NCBI GenBank assembly: GCA_025061245.1
Contig: JANZKD010000017.1
Coordinates: 1-20,146, forward strand
Reading direction: 5' to 3'
Length of the DNA: 20,146 nt
From: Candidatus Culexmicrobium profundum
GTDB lineage: Archaea; Thermoproteota; Methanomethylicia; Culexarchaeales; Culexmicrobiaceae
In this document: positions 7,775-15,463 of the stretch, in pieces
Layout: the number at the start of each line of letters is the position of its first letter
How positions within the stretch are numbered: the first letter of the stretch is position 1
Program-made: the position numbers and the translations under genes
The notes under the pieces: model-generated
The model's database searches: none
What the model was told of the DNA's origin: nothing
Seen by the model: the letters and a program-made list of their open reading frames with translations, nothing else

Positions 7775-7784
7775 TTTATATAAA
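7775..7784 (+). promoter_or_regulatory. TATA box of radA
   Basis: TTTATATAAA matches the archaeal TATA element and lies about 34 bases before the radA ATG. It predicts a transcript start near 7805, so the leader would be only about eight bases and translation close to leaderless. That fits the absence of a good Shine-Dalgarno site. Confidence 0.6.
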
Positions 7785-7812
7785 ATTCAACTCAAATTCT
7801 TCTCGATGAAAT

Positions 7813-8757
7813 ATGACTCATGCACTTGAAATGATTAATGGTATTGGACCTACAATAGCAAGTAAGCTTAGAGGAATAGGAATAACCAGCATAGAAGCAT
7901 TAGCTGTAACACCACCGAGATTCATTAGCGAAGCAACAGGTATCAGTGAAAAAGTTGCAATTCAACTCTGCAAAAATGCACGCGAACTACTCAACATAAC
8001 CTTCATAACAGCCGACGAATACTTCAAACGTAGACTCAGCATTGGAAAAATAACCACGGGCTGCAAAGCACTAGACAACCTCCTAGATGGAGGAATTGAA
8101 ACAGGAGCCATAACAGAATTTGCAGGTGAATTTGGAACAGGAAAAACACAGATAGCACACCAACTATCAGTCACAGTTCAACTACCCAAAGAAGAGGGAG
8201 GACTTGAAGGAGCAACATTATACGTTGACACTGAAGGAACCTTCAGACCTGAAAGAATAGTTCAAATTGCACCTAGATTCAACTTAGATGGAAAAGAGGC
8301 ACTAAGAAACATAGTCTTTGCAAGAGCATATAATAGTGACCATCAAATGCTAATCATAGATGAAGCATCAAATGTAATTGAAGAACACAACGTCAAATTA
8401 ATTGTCGTCGACAGTTTAATCGGCCACTTTAGAGGAGAATTTCCAGGAAGAGAAAACTTAGCCCTAAGACAACAGAAACTAAATAGACATATACGTCAAC
8501 TACTATCACTAGCCGACGCCTATAATTTAGCAGTAATAGTTACAAATCAAGTAATGGCAAACCCTGCAATATTCTTCGGAAACCCAAATAAACCTGCAGG
8601 AGGCCACGTATTAGCCCATAACTGTACATATAGAGTATGGCTTAGAAAAGCCAAGGGAAATAAACGTGTAGCAAGAATATTTGACAGTCCAATGCACCCT
8701 GAAGCAGAATGTACATTTCAAATAAATGAAATAGGCATAGTAGACATAGAAGAATAA
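7813..8757 (+). CDS. radA: DNA repair and recombination protein RadA
   Basis: RadA is the archaeal RecA/Rad51 recombinase, which forms filaments on single-stranded DNA and drives strand exchange. The N-terminal helix-hairpin-helix domain covers residues 5-60 (INGIGPTIASKLRGIGI). The polymerisation motif is FITA at 64-67. The ATPase core has Walker A GEFGTGKT at 105-112 (Thr where Ser is common), Walker B LIVVD at 196-200, the EGTFRPERI segment at 141-149 and the NQVMANP loop at 245-251. The total of 314 residues is close to the usual size and nothing is missing at the C-terminus. The next ATG upstream (7806) is out of frame, so 7813 is the best start. It has its own promoter downstream of the small winged-helix gene. 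Confidence 0.97.
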   Translation: MTHALEMINGIGPTIASKLRGIGITSIEALAVTPPRFISEATGISEKVAIQLCKNARELLNITFITADEYFKRRLSIGKITTGCKALDNLLDGGIETGAITEFAGEFGTGKTQIAHQLSVTVQLPKEEGGLEGATLYVDTEGTFRPERIVQIAPRFNLDGKEALRNIVFARAYNSDHQMLIIDEASNVIEEHNVKLIVVDSLIGHFRGEFPGRENLALRQQKLNRHIRQLLSLADAYNLAVIVTNQVMANPAIFFGNPNKPAGGHVLAHNCTYRVWLRKAKGNKRVARIFDSPMHPEAECTFQINEIGIVDIEE

Positions 8758-8883
8758 AGCCCAAATAGACTTAGAAAAGGGAAACGGAGAAGTTAGCATT
8801 AAACTAATAGAACTTCCCAGTTTAATATTTAATAAATAAGGTTGGAAGTGCCTTGAAATTTAAACACCCACAACATTATAGCA

Positions 8884-10092
8884 TCAAGATGAAGTAGTAA
8901 ATTTGTAGACCAATAGAGAGTAAATCTTAGTGAAGGCATTTAGAATATCTATGCTTACATTTTCATCAGGTCCATGAGCATTCCCCAATTGATGATCTCC
9001 AGGTCCAAATCCACATATAGTAGGTATCTTCGCCCTATTTATTAGGAATTGAGAATCATTTGAACCATAGCCAGCCTTCAACTTTAACTCTTCTCCCGTC
9101 ACATACTTAACAGCCCACTTTGCATACTGTATTAGCTCTGAATCTTCAGGGATTTCAGCTGGAGGAGCATAATTCAAAATTTTCATTGAAACTGAGAAAC
9201 TAGGCTCCTTCTCCCTTAAGACATTAAACAGATTATTCAACTGCTCTAACACCAATTTATCATTCAATCCAGGATTAATTCTTACATCCAAATGGGCTAT
9301 ACATCTATCTGGAATAACATTCGTCTTCACTCCACCTCGAATTATAGTTCCAGGTGAAATTGTTGGAGCTGGTAGATACTTATGTGGAGGACACTTCAAC
9401 TTGAAATCTTTAAGTGCTGACAAGATCATAGCCATATGAAGTACAGCGTTAACTCCAGCCCAAGGCTTACTTGCATGGGCAGCCTTCCCTTTGGTTTCAA
9501 GTTCAATCCAACACAACCCCCTAACAGCTGGTCTTAGGCAAATAATTCTATTGAAGACAGAACCCTCACCAACCACTGCTCCATCAGCCTTAGCATATCC
9601 CTTCTCAACCAAGTATCCAGTTCCAAACTTACCTCCAGTCTCCTCATCTGCAACTGCATGTATAATGACATCACCCTTCAAAGCTATATTCGCATCAACC
9701 ATAGACTTCATTGCACCGATAAATGCTGCAATAGCACCCTTCATATCACAAGCTCCACGACCATAAATTCTCCCATCCTTAACCACTGCTCCAAATGGGT
9801 CGAAGCTCCAATTCTCTAAGTTTCCTGGAGGAACAACATCTAAATGTCCATTAAACAGCAAGGTTTTCCCATCACCCTCACCCTTCAATGTAGCAACAAC
9901 ATTTACACGTTTAGGAGAAGGCTCAACATAATTCACTTTAAACCCAATCTTCTCCAACTCTTCACCCACTAGTAAAGCTATTTCAGATTCATCTCCAGGT
10001 GGATTAACACTTGGAACCTTCACCAAACTTCTAGTTAATTCAACTACATAGCCTTCATTTAACCTAGCCTTACCTAAAATCTCATCAATCAT
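8884..10092 (-). CDS. M20-family metallopeptidase, ArgE/DapE type
   Basis: This is a dinuclear-zinc amidohydrolase of the acetylornithine deacetylase / succinyl-diaminopimelate desuccinylase group. Metal and catalytic residues are visible: H83 and D85 (NGHLD), D116 (GACDMKG), E150-E151 (DEETGG), E176 (VVGEGS) and H373 (NAHGPDE). The insert dimerisation domain spans about 185-300 with KAAHASKPWAGVNA. The 402-residue length is normal. AGGTGAAA before the ATG supports the start. No arginine or lysine pathway genes adjoin, so the substrate could equally be an N-acyl amino acid or dipeptide used as nutrient. ArgE, DapE and aminoacylase activities cannot be separated by eye. Confidence 0.92.
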   Translation of the reverse strand: MIDEILGKARLNEGYVVELTRSLVKVPSVNPPGDESEIALLVGEELEKIGFKVNYVEPSPKRVNVVATLKGEGDGKTLLFNGHLDVVPPGNLENWSFDPFGAVVKDGRIYGRGACDMKGAIAAFIGAMKSMVDANIALKGDVIIHAVADEETGGKFGTGYLVEKGYAKADGAVVGEGSVFNRIICLRPAVRGLCWIELETKGKAAHASKPWAGVNAVLHMAMILSALKDFKLKCPPHKYLPAPTISPGTIIRGGVKTNVIPDRCIAHLDVRINPGLNDKLVLEQLNNLFNVLREKEPSFSVSMKILNYAPPAEIPEDSELIQYAKWAVKYVTGEELKLKAGYGSNDSQFLINRAKIPTICGFGPGDHQLGNAHGPDENVSIDILNAFTKIYSLLVYKFTTSS

Positions 10093-10152
10093 ACAAATTT
10101 CACCTACAACAAATTATGAAGAAGATAGATTTAACATATCATGAAAATAAAT

Positions 10153-10488
10153 TTAACCCATCAACTTCCTCTTAAAAGTAAAGGATATTACGAAAGCTGA
10201 AAACAAGCTAGCCGTCACCATCAACATTAAATTCACATAATCATAGGGCTGAGCACTCCTAATTCCAAGCCTAGACTCGGAAAACTGCGTAAAAGCCTTA
10301 AAATCCTGAAAACTCGTCATCTTAGCAGGCTGATCAACCACCACTGGATAAGCTTCACGGGAAGATTTCTCCATACCTGCAAGCTGATAAGAAGCAATAA
10401 AGATAGGAGCAAATATAACTATAAAACCCAGCGAAATTCCAGCAACCACATATAGAGCTAAAGGCTTCCTCAAAGCAATTAACCTCAC
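10153..10488 (-). CDS. Small membrane protein with two helices, partner of a membrane-bound regulator
   Basis: No family is recognised. The protein has an N-terminal membrane helix (about 12-35), a polar segment of about 47 residues that probably lies outside the cell (36-82), a second helix (83-105) and a basic end (KRKLMG). It starts 36 bases after the stop of the membrane-anchored winged-helix gene on the same strand, so the two may work together, for example as an external sensor for the regulator. The frame opens with GTG at 10488. A GTGAGGT sequence there and an A/T-rich box just upstream also allow a TTG start at 10473, five residues shorter. Confidence 0.6.
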   Translation of the reverse strand: MRLIALRKPLALYVVAGISLGFIVIFAPIFIASYQLAGMEKSSREAYPVVVDQPAKMTSFQDFKAFTQFSESRLGIRSAQPYDYVNLMLMVTASLFSAFVISFTFKRKLMG

Positions 10489-10524
10489 ATTAAAATTTAA
10501 AATTCAACCTTTTTATTCTACATT

Positions 10525-10983
10525 TTAGAACGGCTTCTCCCTCCATATCCTAATAGTCTCAAACCACAAAACTAGAGAGGCAGCCAAACCAAAAATTATG
10601 GCAACAACATTATGAACACTACCAGTATGACCATAAAAGATCAAATACAAGACAAGCATAGTAGTAAACCAAATCGAATAGAAAACATATCTAGGCAACA
10701 TAAATCTACCAAGCCTAACAAAGAACTGTAAAATTCCAACCTTCACCTCCCTCTTAAGATAATACTCACCAGTCCTAGTCTTCTCCACCAAGCCAAGGGA
10801 CAACAATTTATCTAAATGATATGCAGCAACACTTGGACTTGAAAACCCCAATTTACGTTGAACCTCACGTACACCAACAGTTGACTTAGCAGACCTCAAA
10901 ATATACCAATATACAAGCAGAGTCTTACCCTTAAGCTCAGATTCAATCCTCGCTAAATCCAATTCCTCTTCACTCATTGACAT
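10525..10983 (-). CDS. Membrane-anchored winged-helix transcriptional regulator
   Basis: Residues 15-78 form an ArsR/MarR-like winged-helix domain: helices at 17-31, 36-46 and 49-64 (SSPSVAAYHLDKLLSLGLV), then a wing (EKTRTGEYYLKRE). After a basic linker two membrane helices follow, about 100-118 and 122-145, leaving a short cytoplasmic tail. A DNA-binding head joined straight to membrane helices suggests a one-component regulator that senses events at the membrane. GTGAT four bases before the ATG supports the start. The neighbouring 111-residue membrane protein is its likely partner. Target genes are unknown. Confidence 0.75.
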   Translation of the reverse strand: MSMSEEELDLARIESELKGKTLLVYWYILRSAKSTVGVREVQRKLGFSSPSVAAYHLDKLLSLGLVEKTRTGEYYLKREVKVGILQFFVRLGRFMLPRYVFYSIWFTTMLVLYLIFYGHTGSVHNVVAIIFGLAASLVLWFETIRIWREKPF

Positions 10984-11166
10984 ACTATCACATCTATAAC
11001 TCCCAATTTAATACCGCAATATTTGAAATATATTAACCTTCAATTTAAATATTCTAATAAATTAAAATAACAATTTTCACGTTCTAGTTTAAAAACATCA
11101 ATAAAATCATAAAAGCCTCCACAACAAATTCACTCATGATACTTCAACTCTAATGAAAGAGTCAAG

Positions 11167-12206
11167 TTAGAATAGGAGGAGAATTAAGCTTTGACCAACA
11201 TGAACCATAGTGCTCAATCCACTTAAAACAGTCGCCCTAACCCCACTCGGAACAAGAATGTTTCGCCAATATTCAACAACAGGATGCCTAGTTGCATAAA
11301 CACTCTCTAAAAATACAACTAAAAGCACAGTCTGCAAGGGAGAAATCAAAAAAGCCATTAACGCGCAAAGGAAGGCCCAAAACTAAGACAATATAGTTAC
11401 AGCCCTAAAAACCCTAAGCTTCCTTACTAAAAGATAAGTGTAAGCTGCAGTTAACATGGCTGGTATATGCATAACTCCGCCAATAACTCCAAAAAGAAAC
11501 TCTGGAATACCCCTCTCACTATAAATCGGCGTCAATGCCTCCCAATAAACATATAAACCAGCCATAAACAAGGTTTGACTCACACCTAAAATTAAAAGCG
11601 ATTTCCTAATGAAGATAAAGGTAGCTCCATCTCTCAATAACTCAAAATAAGATTTACGTCTCCCCTCACCATAATTCTCCCTCATAATTATAATTGTAAT
11701 AAAAGCAGTAATCAACATTGACAAGCCGCCAACAAGAAGAGTTAACCAATAATTACCTAGAAAAGTCACCAAGCTACCTAAACCACCAGCCAAGACATCA
11801 GCCATCAAACTTAAAGAAACACTCCTACCAAAAATTCAAACAAGATCATGAAGCTTACCCTCATTTTTCATTTCATCCGTTATCCAAGCCTCTAAAGAAT
11901 CACTTCTAAGAGCACCACCCAGTATAGAAGCAAAATTATGGTTAATGAATTAGCAATAAAGGCTAACAAGATAATGCTGAAAGCACTAAAAATTAAACCA
12001 ACTGTAAAAATAAGTCTCCTCCCAAACTTATCAGCCAAACCACCTGTCGGATAATCTAGAAAACCATAAATGAGAGAAGAGATAACAATGTAAAGATAAA
12101 CATACCCCAAACCCAAAGTCCTAAAAATATAGTATGACAAGTATGGAACTTCAAGTGCGAATTCATTTAATGCGCTAACTATGTAATAGCATGACTCTGC
12201 CTTCAA
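11167..12206 (-). pseudogene. MFS transporter, broken by a frameshift and two in-frame stops
   Basis: The N-terminal piece (TTG 12206 to about 11935) has the MFS motif A as GGLADKFGRR after two helices. A frameshift near 11931-11940, beside a run of four A on the + strand, is needed to continue into ASILGGALRSDSLEAW, the conserved segment before helix 5. In that second frame a TGA at 11836-11838 and a TAG at 11383-11385 interrupt the reading. Beyond each stop the same frame continues with good membrane helices down to TAA 11167. The pieces total about 346 residues, short of the usual 400, so the last helix or two are also gone. Probably a former drug or nutrient exporter now lost. Confidence 0.85.
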
Positions 12207-12270
12207 TTAGAGCCCTATTTGAAAATAAAATTTTTAACGAATAAGGTTTATGTACCAAAATAAAAGTTAT

Positions 12271-12627
12271 TTAAAGTTTATAATGTATTGTTGCAGGACA
12301 ACCCAAACATTTCGAATAACTTGGACAATCAGGACAAATGGCTCCACATGGACTCCTCTCCCCTCTATTCAACCTCCCTCCAGAAGCTCTAAAATCAACC
12401 ACATCTAAGTAAACTAGCTTCACATTCAAAAGGCCAAAGGTTTCCTCAGGATGCTCCTCCACATACTTTATCCACCACCCCTGTCTCACTGGTAAATGAA
12501 ACAGAATGTACACTTTGCTTTGCCTCACACCCTTAAAGATCATGTAAGGACATTCACCATACTTTCTCATAATTTGACTAGCTTTTCCATTAGATTCAGC
12601 TTCACCTTCAAGTAAAACATAAAACAT
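12271..12627 (-). CDS. Uncharacterised protein with a C-terminal five-cysteine cluster
   Basis: The protein has 118 residues from ATG 12627, chosen because GGAG lies seven bases before it. A TTG at 12651 would add eight residues without a ribosome site. The body (1-85) looks alpha/beta with strands MFYVLLEGE, KVYILFHL and VKLVYLDVVDF. The tail carries Cys at 94, 98, 101, 107 and 110, spaced C-x3-C-x2-C-x5-C-x2-C, within CGAICPDCPSYSKCLGC. Such spacing suits zinc or an iron-sulfur cluster and recalls DUF3795-type proteins, which I cannot confirm. It stands alone between the MFS pseudogene and the divergent amidohydrolase gene. Confidence 0.7.
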   Translation of the reverse strand: MFYVLLEGEAESNGKASQIMRKYGECPYMIFKGVRQSKVYILFHLPVRQGWWIKYVEEHPEETFGLLNVKLVYLDVVDFRASGGRLNRGERSPCGAICPDCPSYSKCLGCPATIHYKL

Positions 12628-12767
12628 AAAACATCTCCAAATCCAATTCAAATATACCTCAAAATCATGATATAGTAGCTTAACCTAATAACACCACCTA
12701 AATATTCAATTAATTATGAAAAATGTTTAATACGAATTATAATATTAACTCACTCTAGGTGTTCCGT

Positions 12768-14189
12768 ATGGTTAAGGAAGTTGCTATTAAATGGATTGAG
12801 GAGAATAGGGGTAGGATTGTTGAGATTAGTGATAGGATTTGGGAGTTTGCTGAGCTTGGCTTAATGGAGTTTAAGTCTTCAGCACTATTGGCTGATGAGC
12901 TTGAGAAATATGGCTTCAAGGTTGAGCGTGGTGTTGCTGGTATGCCTACTGCTTTCGTGGCTACTTGGGGTGAGGGTAAGCCGGTTATTGGGATTATGGG
13001 TGAGTATGATGCATTGCCTGGATTGTCTCAGAAGCCTGTTCCTTGGAAGGAGCCTTTGAAGCCTGGTGCTCCTGGTCATGGTTGTGGTCATAATATTCAC
13101 GGCACATCCGGTATGGCTGCTGCCATTGCAGTTAAGATGGCCATGGAGAAGTATGGATTGAAGGGGACAATAAAGTTCTTCGGATGCCCAGCAGAAGAAA
13201 ACTTTGATGGAAAAGTATACATGGCGAGGGAAGGCTACTTCAATGATGTCGATGCAGTCATAAGCCACCACCCAAGTACAATGAATGCAGCAACACTAAA
13301 AAGCAGTGTAGCCATGAACTCAGTGAAATTCCACTTCTATGGTAAGGCATCACATGCAGGAGGCTCACCAGAGGAGGGGAGAAGCGCCCTAGACGCTGTT
13401 GAATTAATGAACATTGGAGTAAACTACCTCAGAGAACACGTCATACAGGATGCAAGAATACACTATATAATCGAGAAGGGTGGAGATCAACCAAACATAG
13501 TTCCACCCTATGCTAGAAGCTGGTATTATATTAGAGCACCGGAGAGAGATCAAGTTGAATTCATCTACAACTGGATTCTAGATATAGCTAAGGGAGCAGC
13601 ATTAATGACTAGAACCAAACTTGAAGTAGAGTTTATAGGAGGCATCTATAATCTAATCCCCAATAGAGTGATTGCTGAATTAATAGTTAAAAACATGCGT
13701 GAGATTGGACTCCCAAAATACTCTGAAGAAGACCTTGAATTTGCAAAGCAAATCGCAAAAACAATACCAAAAGACCAGAAAATTAGACAGCTTAGAAAAT
13801 CTAAGCGACCTGGATGGGAAAGATTGATTGATAAGCTTATTGATGATGAAATTCCAGATCCATGGGGTGAAGGAGAAGTAATGCATGGCTCCACAGATGT
13901 AGCTGATGTAAGCTGGATCACACCAACAGTTGAATTCGGCACAGCAACATGGGTTCTAGGAACACCAGGACACTCATGGCAAAATGTAGCTCAATCAGCA
14001 TCAGGACTAGGACATAAATCCCTAATCTTCGCAGCCAAAGTAATGGCAGCAACAGCACTAGACCTACTAACAAAACCAGAGATAATAAAGAAAGCTAAAA
14101 AGGAGCATAAAGAGAGACTTAGAGGAAGAAAATATAAGTCTCCAATACCACCAGAAGTGAAGCCGCCACTAGACATATGGAAAAGATAA
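12768..14189 (+). CDS. AbgB-like M20D amidohydrolase (p-aminobenzoyl-glutamate hydrolase B type)
   Basis: This is a metal-dependent amidohydrolase of peptidase subfamily M20D, close in layout to AbgB, which cleaves p-aminobenzoyl-glutamate and similar amides. Metal ligands are visible at C106 and H108 (GHGCGHN), E143-E144 (PAEEN) and H167-H168 (SHHPS). The dimer domain has KASHAGGSPEEGRSA, and the C-terminal TPGHSWQ carries the last ligand. The 473-residue length suits AbgB rather than shorter M20D aminoacylases. AGGTG six bases before ATG 12768 decides the start; GTG 12759 overlaps that site. Codon use changes sharply at about 13120-13190: before it prolines are seven CCT and one CCG, after it mostly CCA, and GGT, GCT and AAG give way to GGA, GCA and AAA. 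Confidence 0.92.
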   Translation: MVKEVAIKWIEENRGRIVEISDRIWEFAELGLMEFKSSALLADELEKYGFKVERGVAGMPTAFVATWGEGKPVIGIMGEYDALPGLSQKPVPWKEPLKPGAPGHGCGHNIHGTSGMAAAIAVKMAMEKYGLKGTIKFFGCPAEENFDGKVYMAREGYFNDVDAVISHHPSTMNAATLKSSVAMNSVKFHFYGKASHAGGSPEEGRSALDAVELMNIGVNYLREHVIQDARIHYIIEKGGDQPNIVPPYARSWYYIRAPERDQVEFIYNWILDIAKGAALMTRTKLEVEFIGGIYNLIPNRVIAELIVKNMREIGLPKYSEEDLEFAKQIAKTIPKDQKIRQLRKSKRPGWERLIDKLIDDEIPDPWGEGEVMHGSTDVADVSWITPTVEFGTATWVLGTPGHSWQNVAQSASGLGHKSLIFAAKVMAATALDLLTKPEIIKKAKKEHKERLRGRKYKSPIPPEVKPPLDIWKR

Positions 14190-14257
14190 ACTAGCCAACC
14201 AAATAAAGCTAAACCATCAACCCCCACTTATTTAAAATAAATTAAGAAAAGAAGAGG

Positions 14258-14989
14258 CTAATCCACTTCTAAAGTCTCCTTCAAAGCCTTTAGAATTCTA
14301 TCAGTAACCTGTTCAACCAGCTTCTTCGCAAATTCAGCTGAAGACCTTGTTGGATCACCAATTCCACCAGTATCTGTTATTTCATCAAAATATCTGAAAC
14401 TTGAAATTGGCGGCCTAGGCTTAATAATAGGCTTCACAATCTTCTCCCTTCTAACCAATTCAGGCCTATAGAGTAATACTATGCTAGTTTCATGCTCACA
14501 TGCATGACCCCATCCAGGTTCAGTCCAAGCATTAATAATATCCCTTGCAAAGGAAGTCCAATGTAGAAGATAAGTCTTCATTCCAGTATCCTTCCTAATC
14601 CTCTGAATTGCAATGTTTAATGGAGCAAGATTGCCTCCATGAAAATTCATTATTACAAATCGCTTCACACCATGCCTATGAAGACTCACTCCAATATCAT
14701 AGACTAGTGAAATATAGTTTTCAGGTTTAATTGTAATTGTACCTGGAAAATTCATATGATGCTCAGAACACCCATAAGTTAACACTGGAAGCTTAACAAG
14801 CTTCAATCCATACTTATCACTCATCTTCAAAACTTCATCCACAAGATAGTCAGCCCTTATACTATCAACACTTAATGGTAAATGCTTTCCATGCTGCTCT
14901 AGACTGGCTGCAGGTAAAATTACAAAGTCTGCCTTTCTAAGAACCTCTCCAGCCTCCTCCCAAGTTAATTCATCCAACTTCCAGAACAC
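14258..14989 (-). CDS. Creatininase-family amidohydrolase
   Basis: Members cleave cyclic or linear amides with two metals, as in creatininase, the formamide hydrolase ArfB of archaeal flavin synthesis, and MftE. From GTG 14989 the protein has 243 residues, the normal size. Likely ligands are E31 and H33 (SLEQHGKHLPL), D42 (VDS), H117 (NFHGGN) and E165 or E167 (CEHETS). The start is decided by GGTGATC, complementary to the 16S tail, three bases before this GTG, and by a TATA-like TTATATT around 15018-15024. That box places the transcript start downstream of the ATG at 15031 which would open a longer frame. It is convergent with the AbgB-like gene. The exact substrate is not readable; a role in riboflavin/F420 synthesis is one option. 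Confidence 0.88.
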   Translation of the reverse strand: MFWKLDELTWEEAGEVLRKADFVILPAASLEQHGKHLPLSVDSIRADYLVDEVLKMSDKYGLKLVKLPVLTYGCSEHHMNFPGTITIKPENYISLVYDIGVSLHRHGVKRFVIMNFHGGNLAPLNIAIQRIRKDTGMKTYLLHWTSFARDIINAWTEPGWGHACEHETSIVLLYRPELVRREKIVKPIIKPRPPISSFRYFDEITDTGGIGDPTRSSAEFAKKLVEQVTDRILKALKETLEVD

Positions 14990-15100
14990 ATAGATCACCA
15001 TAAGATAATTGGTATCAAGACAATATAACATTAATTAGAATAATTAATCCACACTTCAATTAATCCAGCATTACAATAACATCATTTATTAGCAGCAAAA

Positions 15101-15123
15101 AATTATAAATTAGACAGTCTAAT
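15101..15123 (+). promoter_or_regulatory. tRNA-Lys promoter with a palindrome
   Basis: AATTATAAAT at 15101-15110 is a TATA element about 30 bases before the tRNA. A perfect 15-bp palindrome, ATTAGAC-A-GTCTAAT, occupies 15109-15123, between the TATA box and the expected transcript start near 15131. Confidence 0.5.
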
Positions 15124-15135
15124 ATCGATTACCGT

Positions 15136-15212
<77 letters not shown>

Positions 15213-15214
15213 TT

Positions 15215-15412
15215 TTACCTAGCCCTCTTACTTGGAAAAGTAGATATCAAGCCAATTATAAATCCTAAAATTAAACAGATTAAGCCTAATATCAATGTAA
15301 AGGTCTGCCACAACCTTAATCCAATAGCATTTGAAGATAATAGAATGAAGCCTCCGAAAAGCAGTAATATTAAACTTAGTCTAAATAGACTGTCATCAGT
15401 TCTATTTAACAT
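15215..15412 (-). CDS. Small two-helix membrane protein downstream of the pyrophosphatase
   Basis: The protein has 65 residues with two strongly hydrophobic helices, about 10-28 (LFRLSLILLLFGGFILLSS) and 33-57 (LRLWQTFTLILGLICLILGFIIGLI), and a basic end (PSKRAR). No family is recognised. A weak GTGA precedes the ATG and an A/T-rich TTTAAATAT box lies further up. It follows hppA by 51 bases on the same strand and could be read from the hppA transcript. The proximity may be chance. Confidence 0.6.
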   Translation of the reverse strand: MLNRTDDSLFRLSLILLLFGGFILLSSNAIGLRLWQTFTLILGLICLILGFIIGLISTFPSKRAR

Positions 15413-15463
15413 AATTTCACATATTTAAATTGAAGTCAAAGAAAAATAAAGTTTATTAATGTA

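Noticed and set aside
11383..11838. Recoding of TAG as pyrrolysine or TGA as selenocysteine in the MFS gene
   Set aside because: A frameshift and a missing C-terminus also break the gene, and TAG ends other genes here normally, so decay is simpler.
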